From: Incurvaria masculella
Taxonomy: Eukaryota; Arthropoda; Insecta; Lepidoptera; Incurvariidae
Assembly (NCBI GenBank): GCA_946894095.1
Contig: OX335642.1
Span: 693,021-757,020, forward strand
Reading direction: 5' to 3'
DNA length: 64,000 nucleotides
The position numbers and the translations under genes are program-made. The notes beneath the pieces are model-generated. The model saw only the letters and a program-made list of their open reading frames with translations. It did no database searches and was not told where the DNA came from. Below, piece after piece: positions 44,070 to 54,162 of the stretch (its first letter is position 1; the number at the start of each line of letters is the position of its first letter).

Positions 44070-44410
44070 AATAATTGGGTCTCGCTCACTTGACATATAC
44101 CATGCCAGAGGTCATGGGTTCAAAGCCCCGTATCGTGCATGCACCACTTTCTTTCTTCTTCTGACTTGGATAAGTGCATGCTATTCCATGGTTCAAAATC
44201 CATGTAAAAATTTAGGTGGTAAGGTTCCCCTAATAGGTGGTAGGGTTTAAGCCTATCCGGGTCGGACGATCGTATTGGACGAAAGGATGGTCGAAACGAG
44301 AATTTCCGTGTTTTCCATCCAGTTCAATATAACCGTACTTATAAAGGAAAGGTCCTGGCATGCCATTTACTTACTTCAGGAATGCGGTGCGGTTACAGTA
44401 ACGACCCTAT
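44070..44410 (+). mobile_element. SINE-A copy, tRNA-headed, degraded
   Basis: A head remnant with GGTCATGGGTTCAAAGCC (B-box region), the linker GGATAAGTGCATGCTATTCC, the hairpin, and a diverged body that stops near 44405 without a clear poly-A. Confidence 0.7.
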
Positions 44411-44619
44411 TAACTTACAGTTAATATTTATTTATTCTCACACATGATGTTTAGAAATAGCACTCCTAGACATCTTTCGATTGGTTCGTTTATTTGTTTA
44501 GATTCAGAATGGGGTACGCACAGTAGGTGGCGCTGTTGCCGATATATTAAAGGGAGCGAGAGCACCTCAGTTAGTGTATCTTTAAAATACTCTCTATCTA
44601 CCCTACACGTTACATAGTG

Positions 44620-45831
44620 ATGGCGAACTGTGGAGCTTGCAATAACACCATAATTGATTCAGAGATTGTCATCTGTTATATATGTAAAGCTCCATATCAT
44701 ACCGATTGTGCCATTCTTCCCAACACCGACTCAATATCAAAACGCACGAGAGCAGCTAAAGAGTGGACGTGTGCAGTCTGTGTTGGTAGATCACGTCTAG
44801 GCAAAGGTTTCTTCAATAGCCCCTGCCCCCGCCGTACCATTTCGCCTTGCATCACAACAACGGAATCTCCCCCGAATTCGACCTATAGTACTCCAGCAAG
44901 TAGCCCGTATGTTAATAAACTTTCCGGCGTAACTTCCCCCCCTCGAGCTATGTCTTCCTCCACGCACGGAACCGCCTCCACTGCTAAAGCTAAGTGTAGC
45001 TCCAATGCTAATGTCAACCAGGGGAACACTACAAAACACAAAACTGATAAGGAGCAGGATGGTGGTGTTCTACACATGCAACTCGAAGGTCTACTAACCC
45101 ACATTGACGCTAAGATGGATGAAGTTGCTGCTAGATGGTCAAAAAAGTTTGATGAAAAGTTCTCCGAAATTGAGAAATCCGTACAATTTGTTAGTCAAAA
45201 ATACGATTCAATTCTGCATAAGGTAGAAACTCTAGAAAAAGAGCTTGCTAACCTCAGACAGACCGAAAATACAAAGACAGCAAGTCCACATATCGAAAGT
45301 CAACTGCATAGCGTACACTCAAAGCTCGCTAATATCCAGGCCGAACAAAATAGGACGCAACAATGGGCTCGTCAAAATAATATCGAAATTGTGGGAGTTC
45401 CCGAATTAAAAAATGAAGTGCCTACTAGCATTGTCATTAATATTGCAAAAGCCTGTGGAGTAGAACTTACCTCCGATGACATTGAGTTCTCATCGCGAGT
45501 ACAGCCAAAAAAATCTGTTCCAGGCAGGCCTAAACACATCGTGGCAAAAATTCGAAAACGACACATAAAGGATGCAATTCTCTCGGGTATTCGAAAGTGC
45601 AGAGGCATAACAACAAGTGACATCAATATCCCCGGTGCCCCAACCAAGATACTCGTTCACGAACATCTTACGATTGTCAACAAAATGCTATACAACATGG
45701 CCAATATCCAGAAGAAAGAAAAAGGATACAAGTACCTATGGACAAAAAACTGCAAGATCTTCGTACGACTGAACGACAACACCGACGCGATCAACATCTG
45801 TTCCGAAGAAGATTTGTCAAAAATCACCTGA
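44620..45831 (+). CDS. LINE ORF1: PHD-finger, coiled-coil and FP25K-like domains
   Basis: The start is set at the ATG at 44620, one codon after an in-frame GTG. 403 residues. Residues 4-54 form a C4HC3 PHD-type zinc finger: C4, C7, C19, C22, H27, C30, C51, C54. A serine/threonine/proline-rich linker follows (about 60-145). A heptad-like helical region (about 150-255; DAKMDEVAARWSKKFDEKF, KVETLEKELANLRQ) should form a coiled coil. The C-terminal part (about 255-400; QQWARQNNIEIVGVPE, then RHIKDAI and KILVHEHLTIVNK) resembles the nucleic-acid-binding domain related to baculovirus FP25K found in many insect LINE ORF1 proteins. It would coat and chaperone element RNA. The frame is intact. ORF2 follows after a spacer of about 260 bases. 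Confidence 0.85.
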   Translation: MANCGACNNTIIDSEIVICYICKAPYHTDCAILPNTDSISKRTRAAKEWTCAVCVGRSRLGKGFFNSPCPRRTISPCITTTESPPNSTYSTPASSPYVNKLSGVTSPPRAMSSSTHGTASTAKAKCSSNANVNQGNTTKHKTDKEQDGGVLHMQLEGLLTHIDAKMDEVAARWSKKFDEKFSEIEKSVQFVSQKYDSILHKVETLEKELANLRQTENTKTASPHIESQLHSVHSKLANIQAEQNRTQQWARQNNIEIVGVPELKNEVPTSIVINIAKACGVELTSDDIEFSSRVQPKKSVPGRPKHIVAKIRKRHIKDAILSGIRKCRGITTSDINIPGAPTKILVHEHLTIVNKMLYNMANIQKKEKGYKYLWTKNCKIFVRLNDNTDAINICSEEDLSKIT

Positions 45832-46093
45832 GCGCCTATCACATTGCTACTTCATTTTCAACTCAATTTGCTATACTGCTTTGTAACATCCAAAAGAGGA
45901 TCATTGTTTCACATATTTACCTACATCGACAAGCACACACAACTCACTTACACTTACTCTTACACACCATCAACAACAAACTATTCTCAGCATCTATACA
46001 CTTTAGAAATCGTATGTTTAAATTTTCACGTAAAAACATTTACATTTTTTTTATTTTTTTTACAAATTACTCTATTAACATATACTTTTATAA

Positions 46094-48979
46094 TTACTTT
46101 ATTTATCTGCTATTTTCGATAATTTAAGTATTTATTATCAAAATGTTCGTGGTTTGCGGACAAAAACTTTGGAATTCTTTCAAGGCCTACTGACTCACAA
46201 CTACGATATCATCTTGATCACTGAAAGCTGGCTTCATGATGGAATCCTTGACGCGGAAATTTGTGATAGTAGATATGACATCTTCCGATGCGACCGGAAT
46301 TCCATTCTTACGGGGAAATCGACAGGCGGTGGAGCATTTGTATGCGTGCGCCGCGCACTCGCTGCTCGTGAGCGGACGGAGTGGTCCTGCCGTGCTGAGT
46401 GTGCGTGGGTGACCATACCGGGCCATTCGCTCGGCGCGGGCGCGGTGGATCTTCATATTTGTTCTGTTTACATAGCCGGCGATTCTCAACAAGCACCTCT
46501 CACAAGCAGTTACCTCGATTTACTTACCTCAATATATACTAAGTCTATGAATGATCTGTTCTTAATAGCAGGAGATTTTAATTTCCCTAGTATAAAATGG
46601 TGCGAAAATGGACCTTCCCATATTCACGTCGGAACTATAGAACAACAAAATATTGCCTATAAACTTGTAGATACCACGACCTTGCTCGGTCTTACGCAAT
46701 ATAATATGCTAAAAAACCCAAGTGGCAATACTTTAGATTTAATTTTTTGCAATTTTAATGTTGATATTACCCATTGTGAGAGCCCAATCATAAAGGAAGA
46801 TATTCATCATCCATCCGTTCAAATGGAGGCTAGCGATATATTCATACCACCACTCACGGAGACCAGGAACCCGAGATATAAATTCTTTAAAGCTAACTAT
46901 TCCGATATAAACGAATATTTGAGTAAAGTGGACTGGAGGGACTGCTTCGGGTCGGCAAAATGTGTAAATGAAGCGGTTATAATTTTTTATACTATAATTA
47001 ATTCCGTAATAGAAAAATTTGTTCCACAGACGTTAGGAAGTGGGAAATCCTTGTATCCGATTTGGTATTCACCTGCATTAATAAAAGTTATTAAAGAAAA
47101 AAGCAAATTTCATAAAAAATGGAAAACATATCACAATGATTGCGATTATGACACATTTTCATTTTTACGACGTAGGCAAAAAATAATGGAAGAAGAGAAC
47201 TATTCAAAATTTTTATTGGATTCACAAAACTCCATTAAATCGAATCCCAAATTACTATGGTCCTATATTAAATCTAAAAGAGGTTCATCTACGATTCCAA
47301 AAACTATGCAGCATGGCTCTCTTATCCTGAAATCTGGTCAGGAAATTTGCGAAGGCTTTTCGATTTTCTTCCAAAATAATTTTATTGTGTCCTCACCCTT
47401 TGACGATTCATTAACTTGTCACCAATCTACTGAGCATGATATTAACTATATACATAACGTAGAAATCACACATAACCTTTTATTAAAGTATATTAAATCG
47501 TTAAATAGCAAGACCGGGGCAGGAAGCGACGGAGTCTCACCGATATTCATAATGAAATGTGCAGGCCAGCTTGCTGAACCACTCTGCCTTCTCTTTAAAA
47601 GATCGTTGCTAGAAGGTTCATTTCCGGATGTATGGAAAGAGGCTTATATTACTCCAGTTTATAAAAAAGGAACAAAAACTAAAGTTGAAAATTACCGGCC
47701 CATATCAAAATTAAATATATTTAGTAAATTATTTGAAAAGGTTATCTATGACCAAATATATCTTACAATTTCTAACAGCATTTCCCACTGTCAGCATGGA
47801 TTCTTAAAAGGTCGAACAGTATTAACAAATCTGTCTTCATTTACCCATGCCTTAGTAAACAACATGAACAAGCGTACTCAAGTAGACGTGATCTACACAG
47901 ATTATGAAAAAGCATTTGATCGTGTAGATCACGGTATACTATTGTCAAAACTTAAATGTCTAGGTATCCATGGGAACTTACACCGCTGGTTTTCGTCATA
48001 TGTAACGAATCGCAGTCAATTAGTTGCAATAGGAGGCTATAAATCGGTTTTCATGAAAATAAAATCAGGCGTTCCTCAAGGCTCTCATTTGGGGCCTCTT
48101 CTATACAATGCGTATATATATGACATAACCACTTGCTTTGAAAACAGTGATTTTAGTTTGTATGCAAATGATAAAAAAATTTTTTTCGCCATAAATGACA
48201 ACACTGATTGTTTAAAATTACAACAAGACCTAAATCGTCTCGAATTATACTGGCTTAAGAATAATATAAGAGTAAATGTAAATAAATGTCAACAAATTAC
48301 CTTTACAAGAAATCCTAATCCTATCCAGTTCGACTATGTCATTAATGGTAATACAATTCCGAAAACTCAAGTTGTACGTGATTTGGGTGTCTTATTGGAT
48401 AGCAAACTATTATTTAATCAACATATTGACATGGTCGTTAATAAAGCTTACAAAAATTTGGGTTTTGTCATGCGAGTATGTAAACCCTTTTCAGATTTGT
48501 CATGCATTAAAATCATTTACTATTCGTATGTTCGAAGTGTCTTGGAATTCGCTAGCTGCATTTGGTCTCCTCAATATTTAACTTACATCAACCGTATAGA
48601 ACGAATCCAGCAATTGTTTTTAAAACATTTGAATTTCAGATCAAATGTTCGTTTTGATGACTATAACGAAGCTGCTATCCACCATAACTTGATGTCCCTT
48701 GAAAACAGACGTATTTTGTACGATATGCTGTTACTATACGACATTGTGAATGCGCGTGTGGATTGCCCCTCACTCCTAGAAGCCGTGCAGTTTCGTGTGC
48801 CCTCCGTGCGCCGCACGCGTTCTCACTTACCCCTTAATGTCCCTCTCACCCGCACAAAATACGTCAGTAACTCAGTAATGTATCGTATCACAAACACTTT
48901 CAATTTAAAATTTCGTCATGTGAATTTATACAATGACTCGAAAATGAAATTTAAACAAAATATATTAAAGTCATTATAA
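46094..48979 (+). CDS. LINE ORF2: endonuclease and reverse transcriptase, catalytic Asp altered
   Basis: The frame opens after a TAA at 46091 and has no ATG before the conserved endonuclease start YYQNVRGLRTK (46133-46165), so its initiation is unclear. From the TTG at 46154, 941 codons follow without a stop. Endonuclease blocks: ITESWL, GGGAFVCV, IAGDFNFPSIKW, GNTLDLIFCN and HHPSV. RT blocks: NYRPISKLNIFSKLFEKV, HGFLKGRTVLTNL, motif A YTDYEKAFDRVDH, VPQGSHLGPLLYN, then motif C LYANDKK, where the usual YADD reads Y670-A-N672-D673. Loss of the first motif C aspartate would be expected to abolish polymerisation. A conserved C-terminus follows (VRDLGVLLDSKLLF; EFASCIWSP). Otherwise the frame is intact. 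Confidence 0.9.
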   Translation, partial: LLYLSAIFDNLSIYYQNVRGLRTKTLEFFQGLLTHNYDIILITESWLHDGILDAEICDSRYDIFRCDRNSILTGKSTGGGAFVCVRRALAARERTEWSCRAECAWVTIPGHSLGAGAVDLHICSVYIAGDSQQAPLTSSYLDLLTSIYTKSMNDLFLIAGDFNFPSIKWCENGPSHIHVGTIEQQNIAYKLVDTTTLLGLTQYNMLKNPSGNTLDLIFCNFNVDITHCESPIIKEDIHHPSVQMEASDIFIPPLTETRNPRYKFFKANYSDINEYLSKVDWRDCFGSAKCVNEAVIIFYTIINSVIEKFVPQTLGSGKSLYPIWYSPALIKVIKEKSKFHKKWKTYHNDCDYDTFSFLRRRQKIMEEENYSKFLLDSQNSIKSNPKLLWSYIKSKRGSSTIPKTMQHGSLILKSGQEICEGFSIFFQNNFIVSSPFDDSLTCHQSTEHDINYIHNVEITHNLLLKYIKSLNSKTGAGSDGVSPIFIMKCAGQLAEPLCLLFKRSLLEGSFPDVWKEAYITPVYKKGTKTKVENYRPISKLNIFSKLFEKVIYDQIYLTISNSISHCQHGFLKGRTVLTNLSSFTHALVNNMNKRTQVDVIYTDYEKAFDRVDHGILLSKLKCLGIHGNLHRWFSSYVTNRSQLVAIGGYKSVFMKIKSGVPQGSHLGPLLYNAYIYDITTCFENSDFSLYANDKKIFFAINDNTDCLKLQQDLNRLELYWLKNNIRVNVNKCQQITFTRNPNPIQFDYVINGNTIPKTQVVRDLGVLLDSKLLFNQHIDMVVNKAYKNLGFVMRVCKPFSDLSCIKIIYYSYVRSVLEFASCIWSPQYLTYINRIERIQQLFLKHLNFRSNVRFDDYNEAAIHHNLMSLENRRILYDMLLLYDIVNARVDCPSLLEAVQFRVPSVRRTRSHLPLNVPLTRTKYVSNSVMYRITNTFNLKFRHVNLYNDSKMKFKQNILKSL

Positions 48980-49294
48980 AGGTCATGAAAATATAAAAGT
49001 GAAATAATTTAAAAATAAGTACTCACTTATTTTTTATTTTTTATTTAAAAAAAAAAAACGATTACTTATTATTTATTTTTAATGATTTAATTTGAGAATA
49101 TTGTCACGTACTTTCAAACACACAAAACCTTACACATCCTTACACTACACACACACCCTCACAGATACACACACACCCTTACATACCCTTAAACATACTC
49201 TGCACTATTACGGATTTTTATGTTGAAAACTATTAATTGGCATTATGTTTAGTTTTTAAAACCTGTTTTGTATTAGTTTTAAGCTGTTAGTTTT

Positions 49295-49299
49295 CCAAA

Positions 49300-49334
<35 letters not shown>

Positions 49335-49337
49335 ATA
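49295..49337. repeat. (AAAT)n tail of the CR1-like LINE
   Basis: Ten or so perfect AAAT units immediately after the 3' UTR. It marks the 3' end of the element. Confidence 0.85.
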
Positions 49338-49338
49338 C

Positions 49339-50693
49339 TATAAAGCCATGCTTTCCATAAATATGTGCATTGGAAACAAATTGAAAAGTATGATTATATT
49401 ATGTATTATTTGGCAATTACTTTTTCAGGCCATTGAAATTTTATATAATATGAATGAATGAGAATATTAAATAAAATGTTAATTTTATTTTTGTTATAAA
49501 AAATCCACATCACTGTAATAGATATGATGTTTTTTTATCGCGGTCCCCATAATCTAAGTGATCTAGTGACTAATTTGTTAAAGGACCGCGCAAATAACAC
49601 CTTTAATTATTTGCTTAAAACACCCATAATTTGGATTTGAGAGATTAAGATATGTTTTCTTCTAATAATTAGTATTTTCCATTACCGAAGTGTATCCTAC
49701 CTATACAGAAACATATACTGCTACTTCTAGTACTATTTAAATTAAATCCTCATACAAAACCAACGTAACCCAATAATATTGCCAGGCAGTGCACAGCTAC
49801 TTGTGACGTTCTAAGCAGATATTAGCATGACCAGACGTACGATACGGGCCAGCCTGTACGTAAATACTGGGTGCACCGACTCGGCGCCGCGTATGCTAAT
49901 TTCGCGCACCCGTACCGGCCTTTATGCTGGATGAGTGGGTGGCCAGCACTGCTTGGATGTTTCGCATTGTGTTCAGTATTTCGGTGCTAACGCGCTTAAG
50001 TACCGTGGAGTGGAGTTTAGTTACGAGTTTGTAGAGTGGAAAAAACATGATGTTCCAGATTTAATGTTTTAGATATGCTTGATGACATTTCTCGTTCAAT
50101 TTTAATTTTATAGTATATTTGGTAGAAGACAGGAAAAAAGGGAACTGGTTTTTACTATTATGGCTTGAACGGCTAAATGGTAGCCGTTCGACAAGGCAAG
50201 ACTCACGTGGCCGATGTGGGCGCCCAAGATGACACCAATGCGTCGGAAAGAGACCCTAACCTAGTGGTACCACCTAGAACTAGTGTGCCATAAAGATCAC
50301 AGCCTTGTCCTCTGCAAAGGAACTTCCAAGCCCTGACAGCTCCCAATCACCTATAACCGCTGTAAATGACTCGTAACCAATAAAATACTTTTGTCATTGG
50401 GTAGGCAAGGGCAATTTTCAGTGCAGCCGTCCCATGAGAACTAATCAGTAACTTTCTTGTGTATGGTACTGATAAACTAGTTTTAGCTCAAGACTCTGGT
50501 CCCTTCAAAGTCAAAGAGAAGTAGTCGGCGTTTCCCCGACTGTTTTCATATTTGACCCCACTGTTTGCACCTTAGATGATAAAGCGCGATGTTAAGCAGG
50601 CTATAATTTTCGTCTTGTTCGTCACGTAAGCACAGCGCGCTCTGCTAGGTCTATGGATCTTCTAGAGTTCCAACAACATGTAACATGTCTAAG
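49339..50693. other. Unassigned DNA
   Basis: No supported gene. The patch 49790-49960 (CGACTCGGCGCCGCG) and the block 50160-50420 are GC-richer but without a recognised domain or repeat. Confidence 0.4.
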
Positions 50694-50937
50694 TTTTGAC
50701 AGGTTCAAGTAAATATACTTTTTCGTACAAAGCAGGTACGTCGCTTATTCCAAGGAATGTGACATGGTAGAATTGGTGGACGCAATACCCGCGAATGGTA
50801 TGTTTTGCTGGTTCGGGTCCAGCCTTGCAGTATATTCGTAAAGTATTTCTTTTTACTGGGCTCTTTCTTCAATTAATGTGTCCTTGCTTCACGGTCGATT
50901 ATATATACATACATTTCACATTTTTTTGACAGGTTCA
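50694..50937 (+). mobile_element. SINE-B copy with 14-base target duplication
   Basis: TTTTGACAGGTTCA occurs at 50694-50707 and 50924-50937, bracketing an element of about 216 bases. It starts AGTAAATATACTTTTTCG, as at 1671, and has ATTGGTGGACGCAATACCC and GGTTCGGGTCCAGCC as A- and B-box-like blocks. The exact duplication shows a retrotransposition-type insertion and defines the family's ends. Confidence 0.85.
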
Positions 50938-51517
50938 CTCTGAAAACGACTGATAATATTTTTAAATACGGTTCAATTACCACGGACTAAGGTTTTTTTT
51001 GTTTTATTGGACCTTTTTTATTATCATAGCTCCTTTAAAGAGAAGAGAACGAGAAGATAAAGAGAGAGAACCACCTAGAGAAAATTTAGGAGTAAACAAC
51101 TTTGAAAGCTACCTCAACGTAAATGTGGCTACGCTGCCGTTATTCGAATGTATGCGGTCGTCCTTGCTCTACGCGTGACACGGATCCAAACAAAGAGGGA
51201 ATCCGAATACAGGGTGGCGGGAAATAATTGAACGCCGTCGTTATTTTCCGAGGGCGGAGGCGACGCGGGTTCGAGTGGTGTCGAGACATCGATGGCGCGA
51301 CCTGCGCGGAACCCTTTGATTAACGTCTCGGCTGCATAATGAGGGGAGGGACCATGATGTCAAGGTGCTGCTTCGCTCCGCAGGTAGCGTTACTAACGCA
51401 TTCTAGGAGCACGGGTGATATTTTCGAAGGATATCGAGTATGTTGTCCATTTGACAACTTCTCATGAAGATATATTTATTTGAGGTTAAAAGCACTCCGT
51501 CCGTCTGTTGCCTTTTT
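50938..51517. other. Unassigned DNA
   Basis: About 51225-51390 is GC-rich (GAGGCGACGCGGGTTCGAG) but has no clear frame or splice sites. Confidence 0.4.
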
Positions 51518-52105
51518 AAACGACTTCAAAAAAGGAGGAGGTTATCGATTCGTCTGTATGTTTTTTTTTAAATGTTTGTTACCTCATAACTTTTGCCTGG
51601 GTGAACCGATTTTGATGATTATTTTTTTAAATGAAAGCTAGTGCTTCCCAAGTGGTCCCATTTTAATTTGGTAAAGTTCTGACAATGATATCCATGAGAA
51701 GATCATATAAGTCTTAAATTTGTATTAAGATTGCGCGACAAATGGACGAATAACTCAATTTAATGCCATCCGATTTCGGTGATTCTTTTTTTATTAGAAA
51801 GGACGTGTACAAATTAGTAAGTGTGCTTCAGATTCACTTAAATAAACAAATTAAAAAAAAATAACAAAAAAAAAATAACCGACTTCAAAGAAAAAGCACT
51901 AAAAAGTAAGAAATAATTGCCATTTTTGTAGTTACGATTTTTGTTATTTTTTGAGTCGGTGTCAGCCAAGGTAGCCAAGGTTCTCTTGATTGGCGCAGCG
52001 CGTGCCCGGCTGACGCCGACTCAAAAAATAACAAATATCGTAACTACAAAAATGGCAATTATTTTTTACTTTTTAGTGCTTTTTCTTTGATTACAGTTAT
52101 TTTTC
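51518..52105 (+). repeat. Lepidopteran ACGACTTCAAAAAAGGAGGAGG repeat with terminal palindrome
   Basis: Starts AACGACTTCAAAAAAGGAGG and includes CTCATAACTTTTGCCTGGG and CCGATTTTGATGATT, a familiar lepidopteran repeat beginning. ATAACCGACTTCAAAG near 51878-51890 is the expected end motif of the same family. The palindrome at 51886-52089 overlaps this end, and half-motifs (TTTTTCTTTGA) appear again at its far side. Confidence 0.65.
51886..52089. repeat. Large palindrome, 82-base arms
   Basis: Arms 51886-51967 and 52008-52089 are near-perfect reverse complements around a 40-base GC-rich centre containing a second small repeat (CCAAGGTAGCCAAGG). The arms contain TAGTTACGAT-type and GTTATTTTTTGAGTCGG sequence. 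Confidence 0.8.
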
Positions 52106-52342
52106 GGGCGAACGCATTCATGTTTGGACTGTGTCGCACACTTTGTCCATACGGCATAGTAGCGATAACGACCACATGCCACTTCTCCTTCCTTCTATCT
52201 CCTGTGGACCGTTTTTCGGATTATTGTCAAAATATGATTACAACGATACAAGGTACGTAGATTCAATTGTGTTACCTCAAATAAATGAGATAACGGTAAT
52301 GTCGCATTCATTAAATACTTACAAATATGCACATATACATGT

Positions 52343-52470
52343 AGTCATCCTCGGTAACGCGACGACTTGCGATACGACAACATTGGTGAAGCAACTCTGA
52401 GCGCGATTGGGTTCGAACGGGTTAGGCTAATGTCATGGCGGTCGGCTGGTATTAGCTAGAAAAAAAAAAC
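52343..52470 (+). mobile_element. SINE-A deletion derivative, 5S-headed
   Basis: The head (GTCATCCTCGGTAACGCG and GAGCGCGATTGGGTTCG) is joined directly to the body's 3' end (GGTTAGGCTAATGTCATGGC...GTATTAGCTAG) and a poly-A tail at 52459-52470. About 250 internal bases are missing. It retains both ends of the element in under 130 bases. Confidence 0.75.
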
Positions 52471-52477
52471 TTAATAA

Positions 52478-52612
52478 ATCATTGTAATCAGATGTTGAAA
52501 ATAATTAGATTTTTTTTTATATTTAATGGAGCTATTTAGTTGGGCTTATGCAACGACATCTACATCCAAAGGGTGCAGGTTCGAATCCTGTTGATCTAAT
52601 TATATTATAGAT
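52478..52612. repeat. tRNA-like/inverted-repeat element fragment
   Basis: TCATTGTAATCAGATGTTG and CAACGACATCTACATCC match terminal-repeat pieces of the 54163 element. GTGCAGGTTCGAATCCTG is a T-arm-like block in plus orientation, opposite to that at 54240. Confidence 0.55.
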
Positions 52613-53084
52613 CCTCTAAGATTACGGGTACGTACCTGCACTTTAAAAAGAATTGCATCAATTTGGTCATGGTATGTTCTCTTAAGCAGGTATTATTCTA
52701 CTCGCTTCTGCTCTGTATTTTTCTCCACACCGAGAATCGAAAACGAGTGACTATTTTACTAAACCTGACGCCACCGTGCCGGTTGGGTGTGTTATGACAA
52801 ACTCTTTTCTCATGCCTTTGTAATGTTTCGTCGGTGGAGAACATACTGATTGGAACGCTATGCTTGAAAATCAAAATCTAACTGCAATATAGTACGAATA
52901 AAAATTAAGATTATTCACACAAATTGCAGCCGATACTATTTCTTATAATCAAACAAACCTTACATTTATTTGAAAACAGCTTTAGAATTGTGAGAACTTT
53001 GGAAGGAGGAATACAACGTCTGGTTCAATTGTTTATTTTTTATCTATACTATACAGAACATGGGAACACCGCATTCTCGAAACA
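52613..53084. other. Unassigned DNA
   Basis: No gene or recognised repeat. Confidence 0.4.
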
Positions 53085-53142
53085 TTTTTATGAGCACGGC
53101 TACATTGAACTGGATGGAAAACACGAAAAAATTTTCATGCGA
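53085..53142 (-). mobile_element. SINE-A body fragment
   Basis: TATGAGCACGGCTACATTG and AACTGGATGGAAAACACG on plus match the middle of the body; both ends are missing. Confidence 0.75.
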
Positions 53143-54110
53143 GCCGTACGAATATAACTACTAACGTAATAAGTAAAATAACCGTTTTATTTAACCATCA
53201 TAGTATTGTTTTGATCCTTGGATATGACCGTTTTTGTTTTTTTATTATTATTACAGAAAAACCAAATCAAATTACTTAATCAAAATACAAAAACGGTTGC
53301 TGAAAAATCGCTAACAAATGTAAGGAAAATGCTGAAACTAGATCTTAAAACTGAAATCTATACTTGTTGATATAACTATAATTAGCTTTTTAATAATATA
53401 ATTTTGTTGCCATTTATTTAATTTGGTTTGGATTTAACTAAGACTAAGAACAATGAGAAATTTCCTTGCATTACAAATCAAATATGAACTAGCGCTATGT
53501 ATAAGTAAGTATATTTATTAATAATATATTACTTTTTAATACTAAAAGTCAACTGTCAAATGAATATAAAAAAAATCTATGTTCCTTCACTTATACACAT
53601 ATATAAAACACAGCTATGGATTGAATACGCATTTATAGAGTTGCTAAGATTTTGCGATCTCCGAAGGACGTTGGTAATCGATGAGAGATTAACATATTTT
53701 AAAATTCCATTTTTCTCAACTCTCCTTGTGCTTTCTTTTGATCGCGCCTCTTCTGGCTTTGGTCGGTTTTATGCCAATTTATATTCGAAAATTATACAAA
53801 AAAATATTAAGGTATGATCAATACAGTTAAGGGATAGCATTGCGAAGGTAGCGTTATTGCAGTTCCAGAGACCTTTTTATGGACACGATTTCACTTATTT
53901 ACTTCACTGATATTGAATACTACAGAGAATTAGAGAGTAAAAGATCAAATGATACAAATGTCTTGTAACTTTTAAAGTATAAAAGTGTCATAAGCGATAG
54001 TTTTTATAGTATGTGACTTTACAGAAAGCATACAGACTCACATGTAATGCAAAAACAAAACAAAAATATGTTAAATGCATTATTGGTTTTTCGGTTAAGG
54101 ACAGAATTTG
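53143..54110. other. Unassigned AT-rich DNA
   Basis: No gene is supported. The 85-codon frame at 53560-53817 has no recognised motif. Confidence 0.4.
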
Positions 54111-54162
54111 ATAATTTTATGTATTTAACGGATAAGATATTACCGTTACCTGATCAATTTTA

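Larger units (their letters stand above)
44515..49338 (+). mobile_element. Near full-length two-ORF CR1-like LINE
   Basis: About 4.8 kb: a roughly 100-base GC-richer 5' UTR (GGTGGCGCTGTTGCC...), ORF1 with a PHD-type finger, a 260-base spacer, ORF2, a 3' UTR of about 320 bases and an (AAAT)n tail at 49295-49337. A short-repeat tail without poly-A is typical of the CR1 group. The 5' boundary is inferred from the sequence change near 44515. No target duplication was seen. Confidence 0.75.
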
